Positions 33,366 through 41,130 of a DNA stretch of 41,130 nucleotides are shown piece by piece (within the stretch, counting starts at the first letter, position 1; every line of letters begins with the position of its first letter). A program made the position numbers and the translations under genes. A model generated the notes under the pieces. It was not told the origin of the DNA and searched no databases. It saw nothing but the letters and a program-made list of their open reading frames with translations. Origin of the DNA: Bacillota bacterium (GTDB lineage: Bacteria > Bacillota > Clostridia > Lachnospirales > Lachnospiraceae); assembly GCA_023411225.1 (NCBI GenBank), contig JAEYPA010000032.1:1-41130 (forward strand), in the 5' to 3' direction.

Positions 33366-34163
33366 TTACTTTTCTTTCCTCATATGCTCTTTAACGACAT
33401 TCATAATATCATTTTGTAATTTTTGAACGTCAATGGTGTCTGTAAACTCTTTGACCAGATTATCTACTTTAATATCTTTCTTTACTTGTTCACATAACTG
33501 GTTCACTATATCATCTATTATTTGCTGTTGGACCCATCCATTATCCAACTTTTTCATAATTTCCTGATAGATATAAGTGGCCTTAATTTCCTTTTCTTTA
33601 CTTGAGGTGTAAAGGCCAATATCCAAAGGATTCTTCTTCATTCTTTGTTCTATTCCTATGTTCTTCTCATTTTCCCTAGCTACTTGCCTATCATCCAATA
33701 GGTTTTTATAGTCTTCTGGATCCGATGCATGCATAATTGTTAAAGTAGTGCGTTCCACCACAAACTTAAGCTGAGTCACACTATTATTACGGGTCTCAAA
33801 GGGCAAGTCATAAAGACGCCAGCCATGTACAATCTTTAAAGGAGAGATATAGTTCTGATTTAGTTTATATTGATAGATCTGATCATTTTTTCCATCAAAA
33901 ATAACCTGAAGTTGACAGGTTTCACTGCCTTCTTCATTCTCTCCATCTTTCAACCAGAAACAGAAGCGATACAGATTATTCTTTTCTAGCATCATAGGCT
34001 TAGACACTATTTCTGTACGACTGTTTGACTTAGATCCAATTAAAAATACTTCCTCTAATTCTCCAGAGATTCCGCTAATAAAACATCTTTCCCCTTTATT
34101 CCCTGGACAAGATTTATTAAATTCCCAACTTCTTGCTTTAAAATAAAGTCTATGGATTGGCAT
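33366..34163 (-). CDS. Uncharacterised cytoplasmic protein
   Basis: A protein of 265 residues that I do not recognise. It has no signal peptide or membrane segment. Residues 1-150 look like a beta-rich sandwich (patterns NLYRFCFWLKDGEN, QLQVIFDG and LKFVVERTTLTIMHA), possibly ligand-binding. Residues 150-265 are highly charged and helical, with repeated Lys/Glu/Asp/Val patterns near the end suggesting a coiled coil or helical bundle. The ATG follows ACGGAGG. It lies 31 bases before the response regulator, and a possible attenuator lies about 150 bases upstream, behind the cstA-like gene. A role linked to the two-component system is only a suggestion. Confidence 0.7.
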   Translation of the reverse strand: MPIHRLYFKARSWEFNKSCPGNKGERCFISGISGELEEVFLIGSKSNSRTEIVSKPMMLEKNNLYRFCFWLKDGENEEGSETCQLQVIFDGKNDQIYQYKLNQNYISPLKIVHGWRLYDLPFETRNNSVTQLKFVVERTTLTIMHASDPEDYKNLLDDRQVARENEKNIGIEQRMKKNPLDIGLYTSSKEKEIKATYIYQEIMKKLDNGWVQQQIIDDIVNQLCEQVKKDIKVDNLVKEFTDTIDVQKLQNDIMNVVKEHMRKEK

Positions 34164-34314
34164 AGGATTACCTCCGTCTTACTGTTTTAAAGCCCATGTT
34201 TATAGGTGTTTTATATGTTAATCTTATCATATGGTGGCCTATATTACTATGTAATACTACATGAAATATAAGGCTGATATATGTCAAATTGTGCAAGTCG
34301 CCCTAGACAATGAG

Positions 34315-34371
34315 TCAAAAATAGCCCTAACACAAGCGTTAGGGAGGATGTAGAACACATCGCCCCCTAAC
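34315..34371 (-). promoter_or_regulatory. Three-arm terminator/anti-terminator-like element after the cstA-like gene
   Basis: On the minus strand arm 1 GTTAGGG (34365-34371), arm 2 CCCTAAC (34338-34344) and arm 3 GTTAGGG (34325-34331) follow in order, then CTATTTTT. Arms 2 and 3 form a compact terminator hairpin. Arms 1 and 2 form the alternative, extended by GATGT/ACATC, which would prevent it. It may simply be the terminator of the cstA-like gene, but the geometry is that of an attenuator. Confidence 0.6.
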
Positions 34372-34458
34372 ACTTGTCATAGAGCCCGATAAAAGGTCTT
34401 TATGATATCTATATAGAAAGCAAACTCTTTCGAGATTGCTTATTTCTATATTGCAGAT

Positions 34459-35949
34459 TTAATCATATTTAGTATTTAGAATTATCTCTTTTCTCTTTGT
34501 TGCTATCTTTGTAATTCCCCATCCATAAAGAATAGCAGCAACTGCACCTATTACGTAAGATATGGCATAACTCTCTGGCGCTATTTTAAAGAGGCTACCA
34601 AGTCTTGCCTCAAGGCCAAAACCAATGTCGGCATGACAGATATAGCTAGTAACAATGAAGGTATAGAACATACCCGGAATTAATGTAATCAAGTGATTCT
34701 TCCCACTTGTTTTTAAATAGATTGCTATCATAGCAAGGGCAAAGGTGGCTACCAACTGATTGGTGAAACCGAAGTATCTCCATAAAATATTGAAGCCTGA
34801 AGGTGAAGATTTGGCATAGAATAGAATTGCAATCGCAGGAATGAAAATGATTAGGGACAATCCAACACGTTTACTCCAAGTCTTTTGGTCGATATTAAAC
34901 TGCTCAGCAATCATTAAACGAAGAGCTCTAAAAGCTGTATCTCCAGATGTGATTGGTAATACAATAACACCTGCAATAGCAAAGATTCCTCCGATACTGC
35001 CCATGAAACCTCTTGAAATAATACCAACCATTGAAGTTGAGCCTGTGCTCATATCTGTTCCTCTACCAAACATAATCATAGCACCTGCAGCCCATACCAT
35101 TGCAATAACGCCTTCTGCAATCATCATATAGTAGAATGTTTTACGTCCTTCTTTTTCGTGCTTAACAGTTCTTGAAATCAAAGTAACCTGACTTCCATGG
35201 AATCCAGACATAATACCACATGCTACAGTAATAAAAAATACCGGAATAAACTTTACTCCACTAGGATGTTGATTGAATAAAGTTGCAGTTGTAAGGTTGG
35301 TCAAATTAGCTCCACCGTCCACCATAATACCAACAAATACTCCCACTGCAGATATAATAAGTACTGCACCAAAAACCGGATAGATTCGACCAATAATTTG
35401 ATCGATAGGGAATATTGTAGAAATTACATAGTATGCTAAAATACACGCATAAGTAATCCAAATAGCTGTTCCATTGATATCCATCTTAAGGATATCCCCT
35501 ACAATAAGGTCTCCAGGAGTATAGATAAATACAACCCCTGTTAATAGCATAAGAATCCAAATGATTATGCTATATATCTTGTTGGCACCCTTACCCATAA
35601 ACTTAGTAATCAACTTTGGTATCTGTGCACCACCATTTCGCATGGAGATCATACCAGAAAAATAATCATGTGTGGCACCTGCTAGAACACAGCCGATTGG
35701 AATGGTGATAAAAGCAATTGGTCCGAACAAAATACCTTGAATGGCTCCAAGTATTGGTCCAGTACCTGCAATGTTCAAAAGGTTAATCAGCATATTTTTC
35801 CACGGTTTCATGACAACATAGTCTACACCATCGGCTTTTGTAATTGCTGGTGTCTGTCTGTCATCTGGGCCAAATATTCTTTCACAGAACTTTCCATATA
35901 CTAGACCTCCACCAATAAGTAATACTAAACCAATAATAAAAGTTAGCAT
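34459..35949 (-). CDS. CstA/BtsT-family transporter (pyruvate or peptide)
   Basis: A polytopic membrane protein of 496 residues with about 14 hydrophobic segments; family traits include WKNMLINLLNIAGTGPILG near residue 50, HDYFSGMISMRNGG near 95 and SGFHGSQVTLISRT near 245. It is the shorter CstA form common in Firmicutes (E. coli CstA and BtsT are about 700-720). E. coli BtsT imports pyruvate with protons, and CstA has been linked to pyruvate and peptides. The ATG follows AAAGGAGG. Its own promoter lies in the 130-base gap behind a LytTR regulator gene, with the LytS kinase gene next, as in the BtsSR-BtsT system. Confidence 0.93.
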   Translation of the reverse strand: MLTFIIGLVLLIGGGLVYGKFCERIFGPDDRQTPAITKADGVDYVVMKPWKNMLINLLNIAGTGPILGAIQGILFGPIAFITIPIGCVLAGATHDYFSGMISMRNGGAQIPKLITKFMGKGANKIYSIIIWILMLLTGVVFIYTPGDLIVGDILKMDINGTAIWITYACILAYYVISTIFPIDQIIGRIYPVFGAVLIISAVGVFVGIMVDGGANLTNLTTATLFNQHPSGVKFIPVFFITVACGIMSGFHGSQVTLISRTVKHEKEGRKTFYYMMIAEGVIAMVWAAGAMIMFGRGTDMSTGSTSMVGIISRGFMGSIGGIFAIAGVIVLPITSGDTAFRALRLMIAEQFNIDQKTWSKRVGLSLIIFIPAIAILFYAKSSPSGFNILWRYFGFTNQLVATFALAMIAIYLKTSGKNHLITLIPGMFYTFIVTSYICHADIGFGLEARLGSLFKIAPESYAISYVIGAVAAILYGWGITKIATKRKEIILNTKYD

Positions 35950-36009
35950 ACAGCACCCTCCTTTTTTATGATAAATTTAATATCGTTTTTCGACTAAATT
36001 TTATCATTT

Positions 36010-36068
36010 ATTATAAATTATGCATATAGTTTTGGGGTGTAATGTATGTTTTTTGTTGCAAAGTGTAT
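36010..36068 (-). promoter_or_regulatory. Activator-dependent promoter with LytTR-type direct repeats
   Basis: On the minus strand two heptamers ATACACT (36062-36068) and ATACATT (36041-36047) are repeated in direct order at exactly 21 bp. A perfect -10 TATAAT is at 36010-36015. The expected -35 position (36033-36038) reads ACCCCA, which is no match. Direct repeats two turns apart next to a missing -35 are typical of LytTR activators. Confidence 0.65.
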
Positions 36069-36079
36069 AAATTTGCGTG

Positions 36080-36820
36080 TCAAATGCCTAGTATTTTTTT
36101 TAATTGCTTGATTTGTTGTCGACTAACAGGAAGCACCTTATCCTCATAATTCTCCATCCTAACACTGTAAGTATTGTTATACCATGGGAACATTTCTTTC
36201 AGATAATTTAGATTGATAAGATAACTCTTTTGAATTCGAAAGAATGAATTGTATTTCAGTTTTTCCTCAAAATAGCTTAATGGATTACCATCCTCATAGA
36301 TTTTATTTTTGGTATATATCATGCAACTTCGATTTTGAGCTTCTAGATAGACTATGGATGATATCTCAATCATCACTATTTTCTTATCAATACTTATTGA
36401 AATCTTGGATAATTTCTGTTTCTTGTTATCCTCAGTCTCTTCACTCACATCTCTTTTTTTACTATGCCGGCTTTGGTATCTCTTTAGCATATAATCAACC
36501 TTCTCCTGAGAGAACGGTTTCATTAGGTAATACATTGCTTCTACTTCGAATGCTGTCTCCGCATAGTTATTGTAAGCTGTAGCAAATACGATTTCTATCT
36601 TAGGAAACATCTTTCTGGCTGTTGTTGCAAGGGTTACTCCACTAATATCTCCAAGGTTAATATCAATACAGAGTAAATCAAAATGTTCCTTTGCTAGAAG
36701 TTCCAAAGCTTCTTCTCCGCTAGCCATTTCTATAATCTCTGCCTCTGACATAACATTATGTATCAAATATATTAGTTCACTCCTTGCTGGCTTTTCATCA
36801 TCAATAATACCTATTCTCAT
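36080..36820 (-). CDS. LytTR-family response regulator
   Basis: A response regulator of 246 residues. The receiver (1-120) has the acidic pair Asp7/Asp8, acceptor Asp53 in LLCIDINLG and Lys in MKPFSQ. After a charged linker (KKRDVSEETEDNKKQK) the LytTR DNA-binding domain (140-245) shows IVYLEAQNRSCMIYT, a phenylalanine-rich FFRIQKSYLINLNYL and VLPVSRQQIKQLK. These match BtsR/YpdB/LytR proteins. The ATG follows AAGGAG. The kinase gene ends 45 bases upstream, and the cstA-like transporter, its likely target, follows directly. Confidence 0.95.
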   Translation of the reverse strand: MRIGIIDDEKPARSELIYLIHNVMSEAEIIEMASGEEALELLAKEHFDLLCIDINLGDISGVTLATTARKMFPKIEIVFATAYNNYAETAFEVEAMYYLMKPFSQEKVDYMLKRYQSRHSKKRDVSEETEDNKKQKLSKISISIDKKIVMIEISSIVYLEAQNRSCMIYTKNKIYEDGNPLSYFEEKLKYNSFFRIQKSYLINLNYLKEMFPWYNNTYSVRMENYEDKVLPVSRQQIKQLKKILGI

Positions 36821-36864
36821 TGTATCTTCTCCTTATCTTTTCAACTTATGTAAAATAAGTATAA

Positions 36865-38547
36865 TTAATATTCTGACTTGGGAATGATTAGACTAATCTC
36901 TGTACCTTTTGAAGAACTTTGTATCCTTAATCCGTGATCTTTTCCATAAGTATAGCATAGTCTTCTATGGACATTGGATAATCCAATATGAGAACTATCA
37001 ATGGTGTTATTCATTATTGCATCAATAATCTTTTGCTCAATTCCAAATCCATTATCAATAATGGATATGATAATCTCATCCTCTACTTCCTTTGCTATAA
37101 TCTTTACGACCCCATGTCTTCGCTTCATTGCACCGTGAACCACGGCATTTTCTACAATAGGTTGTAGTATAAGACACGGCATCTTACAATCGAGGTCAGG
37201 TGGTATGCTAATTTCTATCTCAAGACGCTCATCAAATCTAGCTTTCTCAATCTGTAAATAGGCTTTCACATATTGAATCTCATCATACAAACTAACAAAA
37301 GTATTCTGAGTCTGTATCGATTTACGAAAATAGGTTGCTAGTGCAATCAGAAGCTCTCTAGCCATATCTGGCTTCTCTCGACAAAAAGTACTAATCGTAT
37401 TTAATGCATTAAATATAAAGTGTGGGTTAATCTGCGATTGCAAAGAGTGATATTCTGCCTTTTGAAGAAGTTCCTGTTGCTTCTCCTTTTCAGATAGTTC
37501 ATATTGAAGGGAAAAGAGATTACTAAGGCCATCAATAAAGGCAATATCAGATTGAAATGAAATCTTATAATTTCGAATAAATATCACCATACAGCCAAAT
37601 GGTTGTCCGTTCTTCGTCAGTGGGGCTCCAATTGCCGTCATCTTTTGTAACACATCGTAGAGAGCATCACCTTCTTTTACATTCTCCTCCACGCATACCC
37701 TATTTTCGTCTAGTACCTTTTTTACTATTGATGGAATATCCCTATCCTTCCAATCACGTCCAGCCAGTTTTCCATTGTAACTAAGAATCTTCTTTGTGTC
37801 AGCAAATATCACACCTTGGTTTTCGTAGAGTTCTCGAATAATATCTCCAATTTTAGTGCAGTTTGTCTCATCATAAACTCCAGATCGAAGCAATGGAATA
37901 CAGTGCTTTGTGATATCAAAGGTTAATTTTAGCTTCTCTCCTACTGCAAGTTCCTGTTCCACTATGATAGATTTAAATACTGCTACAAAAAACACGATAC
38001 CGATAGAATTTAAAAATATCATAGGTAGTGCGATATTGTTTACAAGTTGTAAAGCATCCTTATGTGGTTTAGAAACAATTAGAATAATGGCCATCTCTAT
38101 CATCTCCGCAATAGAAGTAAGGCTAAATAACAGGACACTATCATATTTTAATTTTTTAACTTTCTTTGAGTAAATAGCGGCAAGAACTCCACTTAGCATC
38201 GTAGAAATAGAACATGCTATCGTGGACAGCCCGTGTATGTCCATAAAAAATCGGTGTAAGCTGGCAATAGTCGCTGTTGCAATACCAACCCAAGGTCCTC
38301 CGATATAGGCAGATGCCATGACACCAATCACACGAGTATTGGCATACGCTCCATCCAGACGGTAACCAGTATAATTTGATATTACACATACCGCCCCAAA
38401 TAGACATATTAGAATAATCTGTTCCTTCGCTTTATGTCTATCGTGTAAGATGTACTTTTTTACAAAACGAATTCTAGCTAGTATTTGAGCAATAAAAACT
38501 AGTAGGCCAACGTTAAGAATAATACTTTTTAATATTTCTGTATTCAC
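36865..38547 (-). CDS. LytS-family sensor histidine kinase (5TM, GAF)
   Basis: A kinase of 560 residues. Residues 5-195 contain the 5TMR-LYT membrane sensor (about six hydrophobic segments, with SNYTGYRLDGAYANTRVIGV and AYIGGPWVGIATATIASLHR as family marks), residues 215-345 a GAF domain, then His_kinase with LQSQINPHFIFNALNT and HATPase with VENAVVHG and NGFGI. BtsS and YpdA of E. coli share this build and respond to pyruvate. The start is a GTG at 38547, after AGGTGG; a 309-base gap precedes it. It should control the adjacent LytTR regulator. Confidence 0.94.
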   Translation of the reverse strand: MNTEILKSIILNVGLLVFIAQILARIRFVKKYILHDRHKAKEQIILICLFGAVCVISNYTGYRLDGAYANTRVIGVMASAYIGGPWVGIATATIASLHRFFMDIHGLSTIACSISTMLSGVLAAIYSKKVKKLKYDSVLLFSLTSIAEMIEMAIILIVSKPHKDALQLVNNIALPMIFLNSIGIVFFVAVFKSIIVEQELAVGEKLKLTFDITKHCIPLLRSGVYDETNCTKIGDIIRELYENQGVIFADTKKILSYNGKLAGRDWKDRDIPSIVKKVLDENRVCVEENVKEGDALYDVLQKMTAIGAPLTKNGQPFGCMVIFIRNYKISFQSDIAFIDGLSNLFSLQYELSEKEKQQELLQKAEYHSLQSQINPHFIFNALNTISTFCREKPDMARELLIALATYFRKSIQTQNTFVSLYDEIQYVKAYLQIEKARFDERLEIEISIPPDLDCKMPCLILQPIVENAVVHGAMKRRHGVVKIIAKEVEDEIIISIIDNGFGIEQKIIDAIMNNTIDSSHIGLSNVHRRLCYTYGKDHGLRIQSSSKGTEISLIIPKSEY

Positions 38548-38856
38548 CCTGCACCACCTAACTTGTGGGTATAGTAAGATTGCCGCTTATACCTACTTCT
38601 TGTTTTATATCTCCTTCACAATAAAATGCCAGCCACAAAGGTTTTCTTTGTATGCTGACATCTGTTTATCATAGCTGAATGTTAATACAAGTAGGAACTT
38701 TGATCATAAAAACTCTAATAAGAATTTCTATATAATCTTTACCGACAACAGATAGTCTGCATGTCATGTGTATTTTAGAATAAAGTTAATCTTTTCACCT
38801 GGAACTTTCTCTATATAGTATCTATATTATAACATTTTTAATCAAAAAATAAATGC
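38548..38856. other. Gap of 309 bases before the lytS-like gene
   Basis: No gene is seen. It must hold the promoter and leader of the kinase gene on the minus strand. A GAAGGAGAT motif about 60 bases before the GTG has no useful ATG after it. A perfect 6-bp palindrome ATATAG-TAT-CTATAT is at 38813-38827, close to the end of the GNAT gene, but in such AT-rich DNA it may mean little. Confidence 0.5.
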
Positions 38857-39300
38857 TCAACGTGTAGATTTTCTGTAAATTATACAGAATTTGTAATGGC
38901 TATTTGTCATACCTTGTGACTGATAGAATTTATGACTAGATATTCTTTTCTTGTTACAACACACTTCTAATTGCTGACAATCATTATAGGCAGCTACTTC
39001 CTTTGCTTTCTGAAATAAGCGTTTCCCTATTCCTTGATATCTCATGCTTTCATCAACTATAAATTCTTGAATCTCAGCTATATTAGCTGTATGGTGTAAT
39101 AATTTCTGCACATGTATACTTATAAAACCTAAAATTACATTTTCTTTTTCATAAACATAGTAGAAAACTTGAGGGTTTAATAGATTAGAATCAAAAATAT
39201 CTGAAAATTGCTTTTTATCAATATTCATTTCTTCTAACGCTACCAGTAATTTAAAGACTGATTCTTTATCATTGGGCGTAACTTCTCGTATACAATCCAT
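38857..39300 (-). CDS. GNAT-family N-acetyltransferase
   Basis: An acetyl-CoA-dependent acetyltransferase of 147 residues. The GNAT core shows VILGFISIHV, then EIQEFIVDESMRYQGIGKRL, in which the RYQGIG turn binds the pyrophosphate of CoA, then QLEVCCNKKRISSHKFYQSQG. Similar proteins are often called ribosomal or aminoglycoside-like acetyltransferases, but the acceptor is unknown. I place the start at the ATG at 39300, six bases after GAGGTGA; a GTG at 39309 would overlap that site. It stands alone on the minus strand. Confidence 0.9.
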   Translation of the reverse strand: MDCIREVTPNDKESVFKLLVALEEMNIDKKQFSDIFDSNLLNPQVFYYVYEKENVILGFISIHVQKLLHHTANIAEIQEFIVDESMRYQGIGKRLFQKAKEVAAYNDCQQLEVCCNKKRISSHKFYQSQGMTNSHYKFCIIYRKSTR

Positions 39301-39458
39301 GGCTGTCACCTCATTTCAAACTATAGAAAAGTGTCTTCGACACTTCAGCTCTCCAAGCTCCTAAACCTTATGTAAGATTAGTAGGTTTCAGACCATAATC
39401 CAATTCTACATATAGTGAGAAGAAAGGGGTTCTATTCACTTAAGGTTTATGTATTCAT

Positions 39459-39680
39459 TTAATCATCAAAGGTAGTATTATCATACACCGTTTTGCCAAA
39501 GATTTTAACTTCAATCCCTGTATCAAAACCGCCTTCAACCTTTTCAGCATGATAACTTGTAACGCTATATAAAACTGCATGGTATTCAACAGATCCTCCA
39601 TCTTTGTAATATAAAGGAAGTGGTATAAGTAACACAATCAATAAAACTAATACTATTCCAACTATGATCTTCTTTTTCAT
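39459..39680 (-). CDS. Small membrane-anchored protein
   Basis: A protein of 73 residues. One hydrophobic segment at about 4-21 is followed by LPLYYKDGGSVEYHAVLYSV, a pattern I recall from many small clostridial proteins of unknown role, and a short beta-rich tail with GIEVKIFGKTVYDN. The ATG at 39680 follows AAGGAT; a longer frame from 39716 lacks such a site. It lies between the GNAT and XRE genes, 138 bases after the latter, so it may share its transcript. It probably faces the outside of the cell. Confidence 0.75.
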   Translation of the reverse strand: MKKKIIVGIVLVLLIVLLIPLPLYYKDGGSVEYHAVLYSVTSYHAEKVEGGFDTGIEVKIFGKTVYDNTTFDD

Positions 39681-39818
39681 AATCTTATCCTTCCCAGATA
39701 TTGCTAAATACATCATAGAAACACTTCCATTTCACCTTCGTGAGTGAGGTTACTTTTTGGCAACGCATACCCTTAACCCGAGTATTGAGCAATGTTGCAT
39801 AAAAGTCATATTCTTTTA

Positions 39819-40370
39819 TTATTCTTCATCAATTTTAACTCTAAATAATCTATTTTTTACGTTTGACGCATATTTTAATTCATATGCAGGAACTCCCATT
39901 TTAATAGCTTCTGCAATATTATTCATTTCCTTTTTTATTTTTTCTTCATCCGCATACCATCCAAGTACTATTGATTGCTCTCCCCAAAACGCACCATTGC
40001 TGACACCCATTAACCAATATTGTGGTTCATCCGTTCTTGCTTTAAACATTACCTGAGAAGCGAGAACTTTATAGCAATTAACAATTGATTTTCCATCAAA
40101 TGATTTTATAGTGATTTTCCCTGTAGGTACAATTACATTTTGTGATATTGATTTTTCACTTATGGTGTCTCCTGTCTCCCCCAACATTAAATAGTCTAAT
40201 GATACATTCAACTCTTGCGCTAAAATAAGTAGTTTTTCTGTTTCCGGATACCCGTTACCCTGTTCCCATTTAGATATTGCTTGACGACTTACACCAATTT
40301 TTTCAGCTAACTCCTCCTGCGAAAGCTTTCTTTCTTTTCTAATTGACTGTAGATTATCAGCAAAGCTCAT
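39819..40370 (-). CDS. XRE-family transcriptional regulator
   Basis: A regulator of 183 residues. The N-terminal Cro/C1 helix-turn-helix spans residues 6-62 (KLSQEELAEKIGVSRQAISKWEQG, here read in two parts: the first helix pair and the recognition helix SRQAISKWEQ). Residues 75-183 are a beta-rich domain with TIKSFDGKSIVNCYKV and NGAFWGEQSIVLGWYAD, of a type seen in small Firmicute regulators but not named by me. A promoter (40404-40431) and a palindrome (40442-40457) lie upstream and may allow autoregulation. The small membrane protein gene follows. Confidence 0.88.
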   Translation of the reverse strand: MSFADNLQSIRKERKLSQEELAEKIGVSRQAISKWEQGNGYPETEKLLILAQELNVSLDYLMLGETGDTISEKSISQNVIVPTGKITIKSFDGKSIVNCYKVLASQVMFKARTDEPQYWLMGVSNGAFWGEQSIVLGWYADEEKIKKEMNNIAEAIKMGVPAYELKYASNVKNRLFRVKIDEE

Positions 40371-40403
40371 ATTGTCTACCTCTCTTCTTTTTATTTTATC
40401 TAA

Positions 40404-40431
40404 AGTATAATGTGTTTCCCAATAGTATCAA
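40404..40431 (-). promoter_or_regulatory. Promoter of the XRE gene
   Basis: Minus strand: TTGATA (40426-40431), 16 bases, TATACT (40404-40409), about 30 bases before the XRE start. Both hexamers match the consensus at five of six positions. Confidence 0.65.
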
Positions 40432-40441
40432 CCAACTTATA

Positions 40442-40457
40442 GTTGCAGTCTCGCAAC
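40442..40457. promoter_or_regulatory. Palindrome upstream of the XRE promoter
   Basis: GTTGC-AGTCTC-GCAAC, perfect 5-bp arms with a six-base centre, 10 bp upstream of the -35. A TTGCAA follows at 40464. It may be bound by the XRE protein, but the arms are short. Confidence 0.4.
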
Positions 40458-40721
40458 CTGAAATTGCAATTACTAAAATTATACTCTTTTAGCGATAGAA
40501 AATGAAGTCATACTCTATTGTAAATATCAAATGGATGCAGAAATACAACTCTTGCCATGACCCTTAGGTATTTGACAATATCACTCCACGTTCAGAGACA
40601 AATAGAAATGTAAGCCGTATTTTCGACTAGCATTCTAGATGAAAGTGTTCTTAAAGAGAAAGAGAGGTTTCATCAGTTAAGAATAAACAGCTTGCACCTA
40701 CCAGCACCAAGTTATTCGAAC
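40458..40721. other. Gap between the XRE gene region and the tRNA terminator
   Basis: No frame of useful length, RNA gene or clear repeat was seen on either strand. The stretch is AT-rich with many stops. Confidence 0.5.
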
Positions 40722-40760
40722 AAAAAAATCTCTAAACCCTTATTCTAAAAGGTTTAGAGA
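40722..40760 (-). terminator. Terminator of the tRNA cluster
   Basis: Minus-strand stem TCTCTAAACC with GGTTTAGAGA (40751-40760 with 40729-40738), 12-base loop, then seven T. It follows the tRNA-Cys gene by about 12 bases. Confidence 0.92.
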
Positions 40761-40771
40761 CTTCCTAAGAG

Positions 40772-40842
40772 AGGCGACAACCAGATTTGAACTGGTGATG
40801 AGGGTGTTGCAGACCCGTGCCTTACCACTTGGCCATGTCGCC
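40772..40842 (-). tRNA. tRNA-Cys (GCA)
   Basis: Folds to a cloverleaf of 71 bases with acceptor GGCGACA/TGTCGCC, D arm GCC/GGC, anticodon loop CTGCAAC (anticodon GCA), T arm ACCAG/CTGGT and discriminator U, the identity base for Cys. The outermost anticodon-stem pair is a C-U mismatch. CCA is not encoded. Confidence 0.93.
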
Positions 40843-40899
40843 TTATTCAATTATATTATATTAAAGTATATACTATAATATGCAATTAAATCAAACCTA

Positions 40900-40971
40900 T
40901 GACTCTAAGGGGATTTGAACCCCTGTTACCGCCGTGAAAGGGCGGTGTCTTAACCGCTTGACCATAGAGCC
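40900..40971 (-). tRNA. tRNA-Glu (TTC)
   Basis: Cloverleaf of 72 bases: acceptor GGCTCTA/TAGAGTC (one G-U pair), anticodon stem CCGCC/GGCGG with loop CTTTCAC (anticodon TTC), T arm AGGGG/CCCCT. CCA is not encoded. Confidence 0.95.
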
Positions 40972-41004
40972 TTACATTATATAAAGTAATTTTAGAAAAG
41001 TAAA

Positions 41005-41076
41005 CTCCCCGAGTTGGGCTCGAACCAACAACCCCACGGTTAACAGCCGTGTGCTCTACCATTGAGCTATCGAGGA
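41005..41076 (-). tRNA. tRNA-Asn (GTT)
   Basis: Cloverleaf of 72 bases: acceptor TCCTCGA/TCGGGGA, anticodon stem CACGG/CCGTG with loop CTGTTAA (anticodon GTT), T arm with GTTCGAG and discriminator G. It is the first of three tRNA genes in the window; the cluster promoter, and perhaps an rRNA operon, lies beyond the right edge. Confidence 0.95.
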
Positions 41077-41130
41077 AAATTTAAACTAGCTATTTAAGGT
41101 TTATACCTTAAAAACTACACATTGTATACG

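Noticed and set aside
38813..38827. Palindrome ATATAG-TAT-CTATAT as an operator
   Set aside because: The arms are only 6 bp of A/T-rich sequence and it is far from the kinase start; chance is likely.
40500..40720. Possible second promoter or gene remnant before the tRNA terminator
   Set aside because: No frame, ribosome site or good promoter pair could be supported.

Overview
The window looks like chromosome of an AT-rich, anaerobic, low-GC Firmicute, most likely a Lachnospiraceae/Clostridium cluster XIV member. Evidence: an [FeFe]-hydrogenase, a reverse rubrerythrin (rubredoxin domain first) next to a PerR-type Fur protein, a DUF4867 protein, an RbsABC-type sugar uptake system, strong AGGAGG ribosome sites, frequent TTG starts and tRNAs without encoded CCA. 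No prophage, insertion sequence or CRISPR array was seen.

Region 1 (1-562): the end of an [FeFe]-hydrogenase gene with a strong terminator. Region 2 (599-14603, all minus strand): a long carbohydrate catabolic locus. Reading in the direction of transcription it holds a shortened DERA-like protein, a zinc alcohol/polyol dehydrogenase, a D-2-hydroxyacid dehydrogenase, a class II ketose-bisphosphate aldolase homologue with an altered active site, an FGGY sugar kinase, an ABC ATPase, a permease, two tandem substrate-binding lipoproteins, a TIM-barrel protein, a PIG-L/LmbE deacetylase, and after a strong hairpin an aldo/keto reductase, a DUF4867 protein and a small membrane protein. The set implies uptake of a sugar or sugar derivative, redox conversion, phosphorylation and aldol cleavage; the substrate cannot be read from sequence. 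A GntR/UTRA regulator and a flavin-reductase-like protein are transcribed divergently (15055-16296), and the roughly 450-base gap holds a perfect palindrome plus a degenerate second copy around the catabolic promoter.

Region 3 (16539-20267, plus): two CatA-like acetyltransferases flanking a SAM methyltransferase, an 83-residue piece of a FakA-like protein, and a PhzF-family protein. Region 4 (20339-26305, minus): oxidative stress pair (reverse rubrerythrin, PerR, both with Per-box-like sites on the promoters), a DEAD-box RNA helicase and ClpB; between helicase and clpB there is a complete promoter-to-terminator unit that looks like a small RNA gene. Region 5 (26453-30172, plus): a 1239-residue membrane c-di-GMP protein with two degenerate GGDEF domains and an intact EAL domain.

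Region 6 (30283-38547, minus): an OmpR-type response regulator and HAMP kinase with a triple-PepSY protein and an unknown 265-residue protein; then a CstA-family transporter next to a LytS/LytTR two-component pair, with a 21-bp-phased direct repeat upstream of a promoter that has a perfect -10 but no -35. This strongly resembles BtsSR control of the BtsT pyruvate transporter. Region 7 (38857-41076, minus): a GNAT acetyltransferase, a small membrane protein, an XRE regulator, and a tRNA cluster Asn-Glu-Cys with its terminator. The best candidates for new biology are the catabolic pathway with its two altered aldolase-fold proteins, its paired operators, and the clpB-helicase small RNA.
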